From contig JABHFS010000016.1 of assembly GCA_018672475.1 (NCBI GenBank), positions 1 to 38,248 of the forward strand: a stretch of DNA of 38,248 nt, written 5' to 3'. A model generated the notes under the pieces. That model saw nothing but the letters and a program-made list of their open reading frames with translations. It was not told the origin of the DNA and did no database searches. The position numbers and the translations under genes were made by a program. Positions 10,801 to 17,454 of the stretch are shown here, one piece after another; positions within the stretch are counted from its first letter, which is position 1, and each line of letters opens with the position of its first letter. Origin of the DNA: Gemmatimonadota bacterium. GTDB lineage: Bacteria > Latescibacterota > UBA2968 > UBA8231.

Positions 10801-11207
10801 ACGGTCCACTCGAAACGGCCGCCCTTGCGGCGGCGCTGCTTCAGCGCGGTGCTGCGAAAATCGCGGCGTATCAACTTGCGCCAAATCTGCCGCTGCTCAC
10901 TCCGGTATTCGAGATTCAGGTAATCGTCCATCTCCACGGTGACCGTCGGCCCCTCCGGAAACCCGCTGACGCGGCGGCCATAGTGGATCATACCTAGCGA
11001 ATCCACCTCGACCTTGTGCTCGATTAAACCACGGCTGCGATCAGGCAAGAGGGGTCTGCCGGCTATCAGCGCGGTCTGCTGGCTCTCGGCGAAACGCTCG
11101 GAGAGCGGACCGTACATGGGCTCGTAGTGCAAACCGGGCTCGGCATAAACCGCCGCGGCAAGTAAGTAAAAGCACAGCCACGCGCAGTGACGCGCGCTAT
11201 AAGACAT
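4860..11207 (-). CDS. sprA: SprA-type outer-membrane translocon / gliding motility protein
   Basis: SprA is the giant outer-membrane beta-barrel through which type IX secretion substrates leave the cell, and it is needed for gliding in Flavobacterium. The 2115-residue protein starts with a signal peptide (about 1-22, ending AVYA). Around residues 275-345 comes a characteristic SprA stretch (GLFGIRAKGHLGPFAFTT, then YFFLHEFYRANLPD). Aromatic, alternating beta-strand sequence follows throughout, and it ends in a strand (ELRLSGTFFLR) with a terminal aromatic-x-Arg, suitable as a barrel-assembly signal. It is a little shorter than the roughly 2400 residues known for Flavobacterium. A Lys/Glu-rich low-complexity insert lies near bases 5830-5960, probably in a loop. 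It heads the competence/pilus run and is divergent from lptF. An AGGTG lies seven bases before the ATG. No other type IX core gene is in the window. Confidence 0.9.
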   Translation of the reverse strand: MSYSARHCAWLCFYLLAAAVYAEPGLHYEPMYGPLSERFAESQQTALIAGRPLLPDRSRGLIEHKVEVDSLGMIHYGRRVSGFPEGPTVTVEMDDYLNLEYRSEQRQIWRKLIRRDFRSTALKQRRRKGGRFEWTVPFSAPKPLRRFIGEEGPSLSLNGSRTIIISGKSEWTDGQVQTSIGRPSKFPALAIDQESKFTVEGKVGELINVRINQDTESIGSAFGSNLGDQLANQIKLDYNGEDDAIFQEIQGGNTTLELPNTRFVGFRQQNKGLFGIRAKGHLGPFAFTTVASHEKSKSNRQSFKGGAAVDTLEIKDHQYIPNTYFFLHEFYRANLPDFRQLLEGAQFGPENFVDINRLEIYINDFNTNNDAELFAKPGIAWVDASDTLGTSEIQCFDAAGGRLQNSGCFEEGTWHRLDPDDDYTVVAEAGYIILNRVVNETYAMAVHLKALDPGFDGPLQSETARLNTSTASDSLQLKLIKARNARPGFPTWNLEWKNVYRIATGFSSGRKFDPKTLLVDIVKEVPGQEKQPSQNGRAFLQLLGLDERGKDPGSPSDRVVDADYIGLDDFRGHLIFPDQRPFDARAPKYRGLIEETIPEIYDNQQQRDKIEASRYTILVRAASSEQRIRLGGAFGGVRPETVEVRLNGRGLTRGSDYNVDFVGNVTFVGNVAQEVADPGADLEITFESEDVFGLGSQQKTLLGLRTEYEFWGGDGRMGSTMIYNNERSSERRVRVGNEPKRTVIWNFDLRARREAPILTRIVDMLPLIKTAVPSEVVLDAEVAQSRPNLNTKGKGYIDDFEGSERPSSLAIGRTRWSPSSVLEDSRYGENERGRFIWYNPFDGVQRTDIWPNQEEQLEAQNRRADILALELVPNARSAESWGGIVAALSAVNDFSQSKFLEIWVRGEEGILHVNLGDQINEDYVANGRLDTEDEPFPGRSTGDGLVSKEEDLGVDSRDDEAELNFYLLLQDANFDTTGSLDQRKQAFNAFYGEPDPLRPNRSADDPEGDNWKYDPQRNKNDYSRINGTQRNKVDLESGDRPDSEDLNNNGVLDQRNNYYHYQIDLASNRYEVPGTHSQGWRQIRVPLFGDHVLRAGLPDSSRIEYARLMLSHGPFAAPEATALAEIALIEVVGNEWQEDDVTRLDERYMVGEEEALDVTVIGTDKSLSYRPPPGVKLRRNVQSRTREREQSLVLAYEGLEPGHQMSATKILNRAANYTSYQRLRMYAYGDSSETIDYVHGDSSDIVLFIRFGADSTNYYEVISPIFPGWEGGRAGWKGNQVDVDLLAISQLKALAQSGQVDTTTGEFYYTYLVRDPRGAPTEGKTHLSQDELQRLRAEGYDPRVDRFSLDQVYAGPGRRGGEPAIYRVRGNPSMQSIKQLSIGVRNRADNRPYSGRVFLDELRLDEARNDPGLAAYAKLNTKLADFMNVDGHVLWRQEDFRSFAGSGGNSTDREATMSASSNMQRLLPGSWGFSVPVKVNLSRGVSLPRFGPGSDVELTSEEKREQQSVSSKEFYDVSISRRQGKNFLLRWTFDQMNLRLSHSRENSSDPVRLLNEREAQTMSFNYRMPLPKPSLQVLSWLPEFMPKGLVELRFRPLPSSLTYTMNGSRRVSRLLHRGDATPTEQEDFGLNETYASKLNPLPGLSADYNLKIDRDLRKKFVPDMRSFGREVGRKQTADVSFSLRLVQWLDQNYTFKANYVEQNDPAQRRGSAPIDSTTGAPFKTLDIDTKNDLSMRFNFKLPLLLKSLGKSSTQGRKVKKKKESETEEAEHTPALQPAAGEAEAEPKKRNSPFILRRLAGWTGNVIEPINANWRRNTNARNFNLVVRPPIFFQLGIADSLKVRRATQGLTTQDNSSQTSSLEASSGLRLPFGMSIKINSNEQTTQRSGSSQDRLRLQRERRFPRLNLNWGRADRLPYIKKLINSAQVNMNFEASTTSEGEGSLSDRDLITEGTSTEFRISWNGRWRWGPTTTIERVVSTSESRDFELASAESDSSALGPRPLRGTSSNERASTTFKATYNLKPRSLPLFGKFKSDVTLNFEFGIEGETRANATADETRTPITETGRWKTQLSMSYSFSENFRGEGLIRVENNNNKLTDKTRKTRELRLSGTFFLR

Positions 11208-11650
11208 AGCAGAACACCTGGATGAGATTGCGGAGAAACCTCTCGAAATTCATTCGCATTGACGTCTATACTATTGTACTAGGGATGTAAAGATTGCGCA
11301 GTAGCATTCGCGCACCAGTTCGTGCATTACGCCGTGCCGCTGTAGACGTTAACTAAACGCGATAGGCCATCTCCAAAATCCAGGGGAAGAAAGGAAGGTC
11401 GCCCAGTCGATTGGACAACTCTTGAAACATAGCACGAGGCTGCGATTATTTCAAGCAAGGTCCTGCAAAAAGCGTGCGCGGCACACACGGCGAAGCAAAG
11501 TTTTTTCAATCGTGCCCCAAGTCGTTATATTTAAGCAGGGTAGACCCATACCGGCGCAGATTCCCACCGCTTATAATCTCGACGCCCTGGGTATAATACG
11601 CCACAGTCCCGTATCCTTTTCAACACACTCTTTCCATTCGTGCCAGACTA
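11208..11650. promoter_or_regulatory. Divergent intergenic region between sprA and lptF
   Basis: This 443-base gap separates the two oppositely directed envelope genes. I see no convincing gene in it. Candidate promoter elements are a TATAAT at 11592-11597 for lptF and, on the minus strand, a TACAAT (complement of 11273-11278) about 65 bases before sprA. Neither has a strong -35 match. The middle (about 11300-11580) is less GC-rich than the genes and has several short AT patches but no strong hairpin or tandem repeat. Confidence 0.5.
11592..11597 (+). promoter_or_regulatory. Candidate -10 box for lptF-lptG
   Basis: A perfect TATAAT lies 53 bases before the proposed TTG start of lptF, in the expected orientation. 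The -35 region 17 bases upstream is poor, so this is tentative. Confidence 0.35.
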
Positions 11651-13036
11651 TTGACGACCCTTTCCCGCTATATACTAAAGGAACACGGCCTGCCCTTTGT
11701 CTTGGGCTTTTCGCTGATCCTCTTCATCTTGCTGCTCGACGTCGTCCTGCAGACGATGGACCAAGTACTAAGCAAAGGCTTGGCCCCTTTGGCCGCTGGC
11801 CAGTTGCTGCTGTTCAACCTGGCCTGGATCATCGCGCTCGCGGTGCCGATGGCCGTGCTCATCGCCGTGCTGATGGCCTTTGCCCGGCTGGCCGCCGACG
11901 GCGAAATCATCGCCGCCAAAGCCTGTGGCGTGAGCTTCTTCCTGCTGTTGCGCCCAGTCCTTGCGGCCGCGGCCCTGCTCACCCTGTTGATGATCGTCTT
12001 TAACGATCAAGTCCTGCCCGACTGGAACCACCAGGCCCGGACCCTCGCCTCCAGCTTACAACGCACGAAAGCCGCTTTAGTTCTCAAGGAGAAAGAAGGG
12101 GTTTTCATCCCAAACCTGGGCAATTACCACCTGCTGATCCGCCAGATCGACCCCATAAGCAATGACCTGATGGGCATAACGCTCTACGACACTTCGCGGC
12201 CCGGCCCACCGGTAATATTGCACGCCCCCCAAGGCCGGGCGGCCCTCTTCGGCGACGGTTCTTATGTGCGTATCGAGTTGCAGGACGGCCAGCTCCAACG
12301 CGTCGAATCCGGCCCGGAGGAACGCTTTCTCTATGGATCTTTTGCCCGCCAGGTGTTACACATCAAGGACCCGCGCCGCCGCTACGAACGCCGCAACTCC
12401 TCTTTTCGCAGCGACCGCGAAATGGACATCGGTGCTATGCGGCACTCCGTCGCCGAGCGCCGCGACGAGCAGCGACTCGCCTACGGCCGACTCGACTCAA
12501 CGGTCGCGCACTACTTTGCACTCGAACAAGAGCAGGAGCAAAAACAATTTCCGCAAGAGCTAAAAGGCTCGGCACGCTACTTGGCCGATACAAGCGACAG
12601 TACTGCCACAACAGATATCCCCTATGCCCACGACCCCGAAGATCCCACTCCCTTTAGCCTCGAATCCGAGGCGAAGCGGACCACGGAAGAGGTGCGCAAA
12701 CAATGGCGCCTTATCGACAATCGCGAAGCCCGGATCAACGAATTCGAAGTCGAGATCCATAAAAAGTTCTCCATCCCCGCCGCCTGCCTCGTCTTTGTGC
12801 TCGTCGGTGCCCCGCTCGGCGCGCTGATCCGTCGTCGAGGTGCTGCGGTCTCGGTCGGTATCAGCCTGGCCTTCTTTTGGATCTACTGGATGTTCCTGAT
12901 CGGCGGCGAGGAATTAGCCGACCGGGGGTATATTGCACCAACCCTGGCGATGTGGGCACCGAATCTCGTCTTCGCCATCGTCGGCTGGCGCCTCTTACTG
13001 CTCGTCGCCTACGACCGCGCCAAGAACCGAGCCTAA
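11651..13036 (+). CDS. lptF: LPS export ABC transporter permease LptF (YjgP/YjgQ family)
   Basis: LptF and LptG form the membrane core of the LptB2FG transporter that pulls lipopolysaccharide out of the inner membrane toward the Lpt bridge. The 461 residues show the family layout. TM1 is at 14-34 after a SRYILKEHGLPF start, TM2-3 span about 52-120 with the coupling segment FARLAADGEIIAAKACGVS (77-95), the periplasmic jellyroll spans 145-265, and the last three membrane segments begin at FSIPAACLVFVLVGAPLG (373-390). Residues 270-350 form a charged, Glu/Gln-rich insertion that makes the protein about 100 residues longer than the roughly 366-residue E. coli protein. The start is a TTG with no clear ribosome-binding site. 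No in-frame ATG lies just upstream, and this start fits the family N-terminus. Confidence 0.9.
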   Translation: MTTLSRYILKEHGLPFVLGFSLILFILLLDVVLQTMDQVLSKGLAPLAAGQLLLFNLAWIIALAVPMAVLIAVLMAFARLAADGEIIAAKACGVSFFLLLRPVLAAAALLTLLMIVFNDQVLPDWNHQARTLASSLQRTKAALVLKEKEGVFIPNLGNYHLLIRQIDPISNDLMGITLYDTSRPGPPVILHAPQGRAALFGDGSYVRIELQDGQLQRVESGPEERFLYGSFARQVLHIKDPRRRYERRNSSFRSDREMDIGAMRHSVAERRDEQRLAYGRLDSTVAHYFALEQEQEQKQFPQELKGSARYLADTSDSTATTDIPYAHDPEDPTPFSLESEAKRTTEEVRKQWRLIDNREARINEFEVEIHKKFSIPAACLVFVLVGAPLGALIRRRGAAVSVGISLAFFWIYWMFLIGGEELADRGYIAPTLAMWAPNLVFAIVGWRLLLLVAYDRAKNRA

Positions 13037-13037
13037 A

Positions 13038-14111
13038 ATGCGCACCCTCGACCTCTATCTGACCCGCCGCTTCCTTCTTTGCCTCGGACTCGCCGTCGTC
13101 AGTCTGCTGCTTATCTCAGTAGTCATCGACCTTACCGAGAATATCGACACCTTTATCGATTTCGAGGCCCGCCCCGGGCAAATCCTGCTTTATTATGCCT
13201 ACCGGATGCCCTACTGGCTTATTCTGACCCTGCCGATCGCCGCGCTACTCGGTTCGCTCTTCGCCTTGACCAGTTTGTCCCGGGAAAATGAAATCACCGC
13301 CATGAAGGCAACCGGCATCAGCCTCTACCGCATACTCACCCCCATCCTGCTCTGCGCTTTTGCCGTCTCGGTCTTGGCCTTCTTCTTTACCGACCGGGTC
13401 GTGCCGACCGCCACTTACCGCTACAATCAAATCAGCGATGAAATTAAATCCTACCACCGCAACGACGGTTCCCGCCGCCAGGTCCTGCTCCAGGATACCG
13501 GCGAGCAGTTAGTCTACGCCCGCAGTTACGACGCCCTGCATCAACGCGCGGACGAAGTCTCATGGGAACGCTTGGCCGACAATGTCCCCATGGAACGGAT
13601 CGTTGCACGCCGTATGGAATGGCGGAATAATACCTGGCACCTACTCAGCGGCCGCCATTTCAGTTTTGCCGTGGACGGAACCATCGAGACCTCCTCCTTC
13701 GACACCCTCGCCCTACCGAGCCTCTCGCTCAGGCCGATCGATTTCACCCGCCAGCAAAAAGCTCCCGAAGAAATGAACTACGCCGAACTGGCCAACTACA
13801 TCGAAAGGGCCACCCTCAACGGCGAAGACGCCACCCGCCAACAGGTCGACCTGCATCTCAAGATAGCCTTCCCGCTGACTAGTTTTATCATCATCGCACT
13901 GGGCGCCATCCTTGGCGCCAATGCACGACGCACCGGATTGGCCAATAGCTTCGGGCTCGGGGTCTTGCTCTGCTTCGCCTACTATAGCTGTGTCAAAGCC
14001 GGCCAAGCTCTGGGCTGGAACCAGTTTCTCGACCCCTGGCTGGGCGCCTGGCTCGCCAATTTGATCTTCGCCGGACTGGCCCTAATGCTGCTTTGGCGAG
14101 CCCATAAATAG
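13038..14111 (+). CDS. lptG: LPS export ABC transporter permease LptG (YjgP/YjgQ family)
   Basis: This is the partner permease of LptF, 357 residues and close to the family norm. TM1 follows the start LDLYLTRRFLLCLGL. The coupling segment LTSLSRENEITAMKATGIS lies at about 77-95, a periplasmic jellyroll domain spans 130-260, and three C-terminal membrane segments follow (from LKIAFPLTSFIIIALGA, with GANARRTG after it). The ATG at 13038 lies one base after the lptF TAA, so the two are translationally coupled. Longer in-frame readings from upstream would overlap lptF and lack family similarity. The ATPase gene lptB is not in the window, which is common. The F/G labels follow gene order, since the two paralogues are hard to tell apart from sequence alone. 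Confidence 0.9.
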   Translation: MRTLDLYLTRRFLLCLGLAVVSLLLISVVIDLTENIDTFIDFEARPGQILLYYAYRMPYWLILTLPIAALLGSLFALTSLSRENEITAMKATGISLYRILTPILLCAFAVSVLAFFFTDRVVPTATYRYNQISDEIKSYHRNDGSRRQVLLQDTGEQLVYARSYDALHQRADEVSWERLADNVPMERIVARRMEWRNNTWHLLSGRHFSFAVDGTIETSSFDTLALPSLSLRPIDFTRQQKAPEEMNYAELANYIERATLNGEDATRQQVDLHLKIAFPLTSFIIIALGAILGANARRTGLANSFGLGVLLCFAYYSCVKAGQALGWNQFLDPWLGAWLANLIFAGLALMLLWRAHK

Positions 14112-14113
14112 GG

Positions 14114-14143
14114 AGGGCCGCCCGCCTCTCGGCGAACGGCCCT
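14114..14143. terminator. GC hairpin between convergent lptG and the 14168-15223 gene
   Basis: AGGGCCG at 14114-14120 pairs with CGGCCCT at 14137-14143. The loop can form a small inner GCC/GGC pairing. There is no long T-run on either side, so it is at best a modest bidirectional terminator. Confidence 0.4.
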
Positions 14144-14167
14144 TGGGAGATCGCACCGGGACTAAGG

Positions 14168-15223
14168 TTAACTAATACCCTGTTCGAGATGGTAGATCTT
14201 GAGTTTGAGGGCCGCCGAACGGCCTTTCCAATCTTCTAAAAGCAACGACGCACGATGCCCGGCCTCGCCTTCGAGTTGTCCACTCAACCCGACCAGTAAC
14301 TGGGCCAAGCGGGCAACCTTGTCTTCGGAGGCGCGAAAGGTCAACCGCTCCAAGTGACCGATCAAATCAGCACCCAACGACGAATCGGTGCGCTGCACCG
14401 TCCGCTGCAGAAAACGAGCGTGACGCCGGGCGAAAGACTCGTCTTCGCCGCTCTTGCTGAGCAAGTGACGCATCAGTTCAGTGGAGGGATCGTCTTGCAG
14501 AATCTGGGCGGCGATCCGCGCCATCCGCTGCCAGACGCGGGCCTGCTCGGCCTCGGCCAGCACCCGCGGCGAAGTCTGTCCCGCTTCGACAAAAAGTTCA
14601 AATAAAGGCAATTGTGGCAACCCCGCCAGCAAGGTCCGCAGCAAATTCTCACCGGTCTGCAGATCGAGCAACAAATCGACGACATAACGCACCAAGGAAG
14701 GGTGGATGCCGCGCAACTTGCCCAAGAGCACTTCTTCGATATCCACCGGCAACCCCGCCGCCACCGCGGCAGTGATCGGCGCCAAGGTCTGACGGCTAAT
14801 CGGCACGCCCAAGGCCGCCTCGCGAGCTACGACATACTGCTCATGCGCCAGCAATTCGGCGGTCTCGTCGCACTGGCGCAATGCCCAAACCAAAGCCGCA
14901 GTGACTTCCGAAACCTGTTCCTTGCGGGCCAAGCCCACCATCCGGCGCATCGCCTTGGACGAAGCCAGCCAGGAACGGTGATAACCCAGCATCTGTATGG
15001 CCACCAACCGGCGATCATCCGTCAAATCTTCGGCAATTTCCATTAGCCGTTCCAAACCGGCCAGACTCGGCACCAACAACCGCAATTCCTCAATGGCGCG
15101 CGCCTGTTCAATCGGCCGCGAACTCGCCGCAGCCTGTAACAATTCGCCCAAGTCCGGGCCGGGCGGCGACACGGGCACCGCAGGCACCGACTCTTCGCGT
15201 ATATGGCGTATATCCAGAACCAT
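14168..15223 (-). CDS. Unrecognised all-helical (HEAT-like) repeat protein
   Basis: I do not recognise this 351-residue protein. It lacks a signal peptide and membrane segments. After a Pro-rich start (about 15-25) it is almost entirely helical, with repeated Leu/Ala-rich helix pairs such as AIEELRLLVPSLAGLERLM, RRLVAIQMLGYHRSWL and TAALVWALRQCDETAELLA. This pattern suggests HEAT/armadillo-like alpha-solenoid repeats, a protein-protein interaction scaffold. The ATG at 15223 has GAGAGG nine bases upstream, and a TTG three codons earlier is a weaker choice. It follows the winged-helix/PAS gene on the same strand with a 36-base gap, so the two probably form an operon divergent from fliG. Function unknown. 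Confidence 0.75.
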   Translation of the reverse strand: MVLDIRHIREESVPAVPVSPPGPDLGELLQAAASSRPIEQARAIEELRLLVPSLAGLERLMEIAEDLTDDRRLVAIQMLGYHRSWLASSKAMRRMVGLARKEQVSEVTAALVWALRQCDETAELLAHEQYVVAREAALGVPISRQTLAPITAAVAAGLPVDIEEVLLGKLRGIHPSLVRYVVDLLLDLQTGENLLRTLLAGLPQLPLFELFVEAGQTSPRVLAEAEQARVWQRMARIAAQILQDDPSTELMRHLLSKSGEDESFARRHARFLQRTVQRTDSSLGADLIGHLERLTFRASEDKVARLAQLLVGLSGQLEGEAGHRASLLLEDWKGRSAALKLKIYHLEQGIS

Positions 15224-15259
15224 TTTATTCAACCTCTCAGCAATATAGCACTACTTGGA

Positions 15260-16081
15260 TCAATCCTCGGAGCGAGCCTGCAGCATAAAGGATTGCAGAA
15301 CCATTTCGACCTGCTCAAACGCGGCACGCGCCGTACCCAAACTGGCCGTATCCGAATTTTCCAGATACGTGCGGATCAGTTGTAGGGGTTCGGCGACCTC
15401 GTCGTTCAACTGGGCAAAAAGTTCTTCCTGAATTTGTATGTGGGCCTGGGTAATTTGATGATGCATACCCCGATCCTGTATGATGACCAACATCGCCAGG
15501 CCTTCCCCATACGGACGGGGCAGCACCTGCACTTCGAACGCGCTGTTTTCCAAGGGGAAAGTCGTCGATGCCCCGGCGGCACATAGCAACACCAGATCAC
15601 AGCCCGTGCGCGCTACAAACGCGGCGGCATCGAGTTCCTCGAGGGGCAGTTCCAAGAGACGGCCAATCTCCGCATTGGCCGCAAGCTGCGTTCCTTCGGG
15701 ACTAAATAGCGCCATCCCGAAAGGCAGCAACTCAGCCGATGCGATATCGACGGGTTCAGCCCCTTTCTCTTCCACCGCAGGCTCGGGCAGCGGCAATAAC
15801 TTATCCGCATACTCGATCTCGGGGTCGAACGCTTCAAGGTCGAGCATAAAACCGCGCCGCCCAGCGCTCTTCAACAAACCGGCTTCCACCAGCGCTTCGA
15901 GCCCTTCGAGCAACTCGTCACGGCGGAGCCCGGTTCGGGCGGCAAGACCTTGTGTATCTTCGTCTAAAAAAGGATTGCGCAAGAACGCACTTAGCAGTTC
16001 CCGCTGATTTTCTGTCAGTGGCGGACCAGGCAGAGCCGATAATTGCTCTGCTTGCGCCACGGCATAACTATCCGGGCCCAT
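15260..16081 (-). CDS. Winged-helix / PAS-like / HisKA-like protein of unknown function
   Basis: The 273-residue cytosolic protein begins with a winged-helix-like domain (about 20-85), including LAARTGLRRDELLEGLEAL and VEAGLLKSAGRRGFML. Residues 115-205 resemble a small PAS fold (LLPFGMALFSPEGTQLAANA and following strands). The C-terminal helices (about 210-270) contain AQLNDEVAEPLQLI, which looks like a histidine-kinase dimerisation H-box (normally S-H-E-L-R-x-P-L) with Asn in place of the His. No ATPase domain follows. It may be a signal-responsive regulator or scaffold rather than a kinase. It lies just upstream of the HEAT-like gene and divergent from fliG. The domain calls are by eye and the H-box resemblance may be coincidental. 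Confidence 0.65.
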   Translation of the reverse strand: MGPDSYAVAQAEQLSALPGPPLTENQRELLSAFLRNPFLDEDTQGLAARTGLRRDELLEGLEALVEAGLLKSAGRRGFMLDLEAFDPEIEYADKLLPLPEPAVEEKGAEPVDIASAELLPFGMALFSPEGTQLAANAEIGRLLELPLEELDAAAFVARTGCDLVLLCAAGASTTFPLENSAFEVQVLPRPYGEGLAMLVIIQDRGMHHQITQAHIQIQEELFAQLNDEVAEPLQLIRTYLENSDTASLGTARAAFEQVEMVLQSFMLQARSED

Positions 16082-16198
16082 AGAGACTTCGCCTCAAGGG
16101 GAGGAGGTACGAGAAATGTGGGGGAAACTCGGGGAAGATACTGATTTTATACGAGCTTAAAGTTAAAACCTGTCCTGCAATAACGCAAGGGGAAATAC

Positions 16199-16215
16199 TT
16201 GGCCCCAATTTTGCA
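16199..16215 (+). promoter_or_regulatory. Candidate sigma-54 (RpoN) promoter for fliG
   Basis: The segment TTGGCCCCAATTTTGCA fits the sigma-54 consensus TTGGCACG-N4-TTGCA at all but two positions. The invariant -24 GG and -12 GC are separated by exactly ten bases. Transcription would begin near 16226, leaving a leader of about 140 AT-rich bases before the fliG ATG. Sigma-54 control is common for flagellar genes, which supports the match. Confidence 0.6.
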
Positions 16216-16366
16216 TCTTTAGGAGATGAATCAGATACAACAAACGCACAGTATATTTAGTAATATATATATTTAATAAATACTTACGCAATAAAAGCAA
16301 ACGCGGGGTCGCCGAAGATCCGGACATTTTTTCCCCTTCGACCAGCACTTTGCGGAAAGAATTACC

Positions 16367-17398
16367 ATGACCAAAGTAGATAAAAGAGCGCAAGTTGAAG
16401 AAGAAGAAGAGCTATCGCCACGCGAAAAGGCCGCCATTCTTATGATTGCCCTCGGCGAGGAAGCCGCCGGCGAGATCATGAAATACATGGTTGACTTTGA
16501 GATCGAGGAGATTACGCAGATCATCACCGAGCTCAGCAATCTGCCTACGGCCATCCAGGACCGGGTACTAGAAGAATTCGAGCAGCACCTCATCGCCGGT
16601 GAGTGGGTTTCGCAAGGTGGGATCGATTTTGCGCGTCAAGCCCTCGAACGCGCCGTCGGCTCCCGCAGGGCCCAGGAAATACTCGACCGAATCAATAGCA
16701 ATACCAACTCCGGCTTCTACATGCTCAAAAACGTGGCACCGGAGCAAATCGCGCCCTTTATTAGCCACGAACACCCGCAGACCATCGCCCTGATCCTCTC
16801 ACAGTTGGAAGCGGTGCAAGCCGCCGGCATTATTTCCCAGCTACCCGAAGCCATGCAGGCCGAAGTCTCCTACCGCATCGCCACCCTCGACAATATCACG
16901 CCTTCGGTCCTCAAACAGATCGAAGAAAGCCTGGAAAACAACCTTGGAGATATCCTCGGCGGCCACAAGGACGTGGGCGGACCAAAAATTGTCGCCGACA
17001 TGCTCAACCTGACCGGTTCGAGCATCGAAAAGAACGTGCTCGAAAAACTCGACGCGCAAGACCCGGAAGTCGCCGAGACGGTGCGCAATATGATGTTCGT
17101 CTTCGACGACCTCGGCTCACTGAGCGATCGCGAAATTCAGGTCCTCTTGCGCGAGGTCGAGCAAAAGGACCTGGTCATCGCGCTCAAAACCGCCAGCTAC
17201 GAGGTCAAAGACAAGATCCTCAGCAATATGTCCGACCGGGTGCGCGAATATATAGAAGAGGAAATCGAATTTCTCGGACCAATGCGCCTCTCCGAAGTCG
17301 AAGAGATCCAATTGCGCATCGTGCAGAAAGTGCGGCAACTCGAAGAGCAAGGGCAGGTCAATATCGTGCGCGACTCCAACGATGACACTTTTGTATAG
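16367..17398 (+). CDS. fliG: Flagellar motor switch protein FliG
   Basis: FliG is the switch-complex subunit at the cytoplasmic face of the flagellar motor. It couples the FliF ring to the stator and reverses rotation with FliM. The 343 residues show all three domains: FliG_N (about 15-110), the middle domain with the EHPQT motif at 135-139, and the C-terminal domain with MFVF at 243-246 (the MFxF hinge). The charged torque helix FDDLGSLSDREIQVLLREV follows (246-264), and Lys274 and Asp290-Arg291 probably belong to the stator-facing charged set. A GGAAAG lies eight bases before the ATG. No other flagellar gene is nearby. The gene is complete and canonical, so it is probably functional. A 17-base-loop hairpin (17401-17435) follows the stop. 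Confidence 0.96.
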   Translation: MTKVDKRAQVEEEEELSPREKAAILMIALGEEAAGEIMKYMVDFEIEEITQIITELSNLPTAIQDRVLEEFEQHLIAGEWVSQGGIDFARQALERAVGSRRAQEILDRINSNTNSGFYMLKNVAPEQIAPFISHEHPQTIALILSQLEAVQAAGIISQLPEAMQAEVSYRIATLDNITPSVLKQIEESLENNLGDILGGHKDVGGPKIVADMLNLTGSSIEKNVLEKLDAQDPEVAETVRNMMFVFDDLGSLSDREIQVLLREVEQKDLVIALKTASYEVKDKILSNMSDRVREYIEEEIEFLGPMRLSEVEEIQLRIVQKVRQLEEQGQVNIVRDSNDDTFV

Positions 17399-17400
17399 AG

Positions 17401-17435
17401 GGCGTTTTGTCCTGTCGTTCTGCGGGCAAAGCGCC
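17401..17435. terminator. Weak hairpin between convergent fliG and the lipoprotein gene
   Basis: GGCGTTTTG at 17401-17409 pairs with CAAAGCGCC at 17427-17435, with one G-T wobble across a 17-base loop. No T-run follows, so a terminator role is uncertain. Confidence 0.3.
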
Positions 17436-17454
17436 AGCGGCCGTTTGAGCGATC

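Noticed and set aside
16216..16366. fliG leader as a possible c-di-GMP riboswitch
   Set aside because: The conserved cores of the known c-di-GMP classes are not visible. The leader is AT-rich with only a five-base hairpin near 16214-16228.
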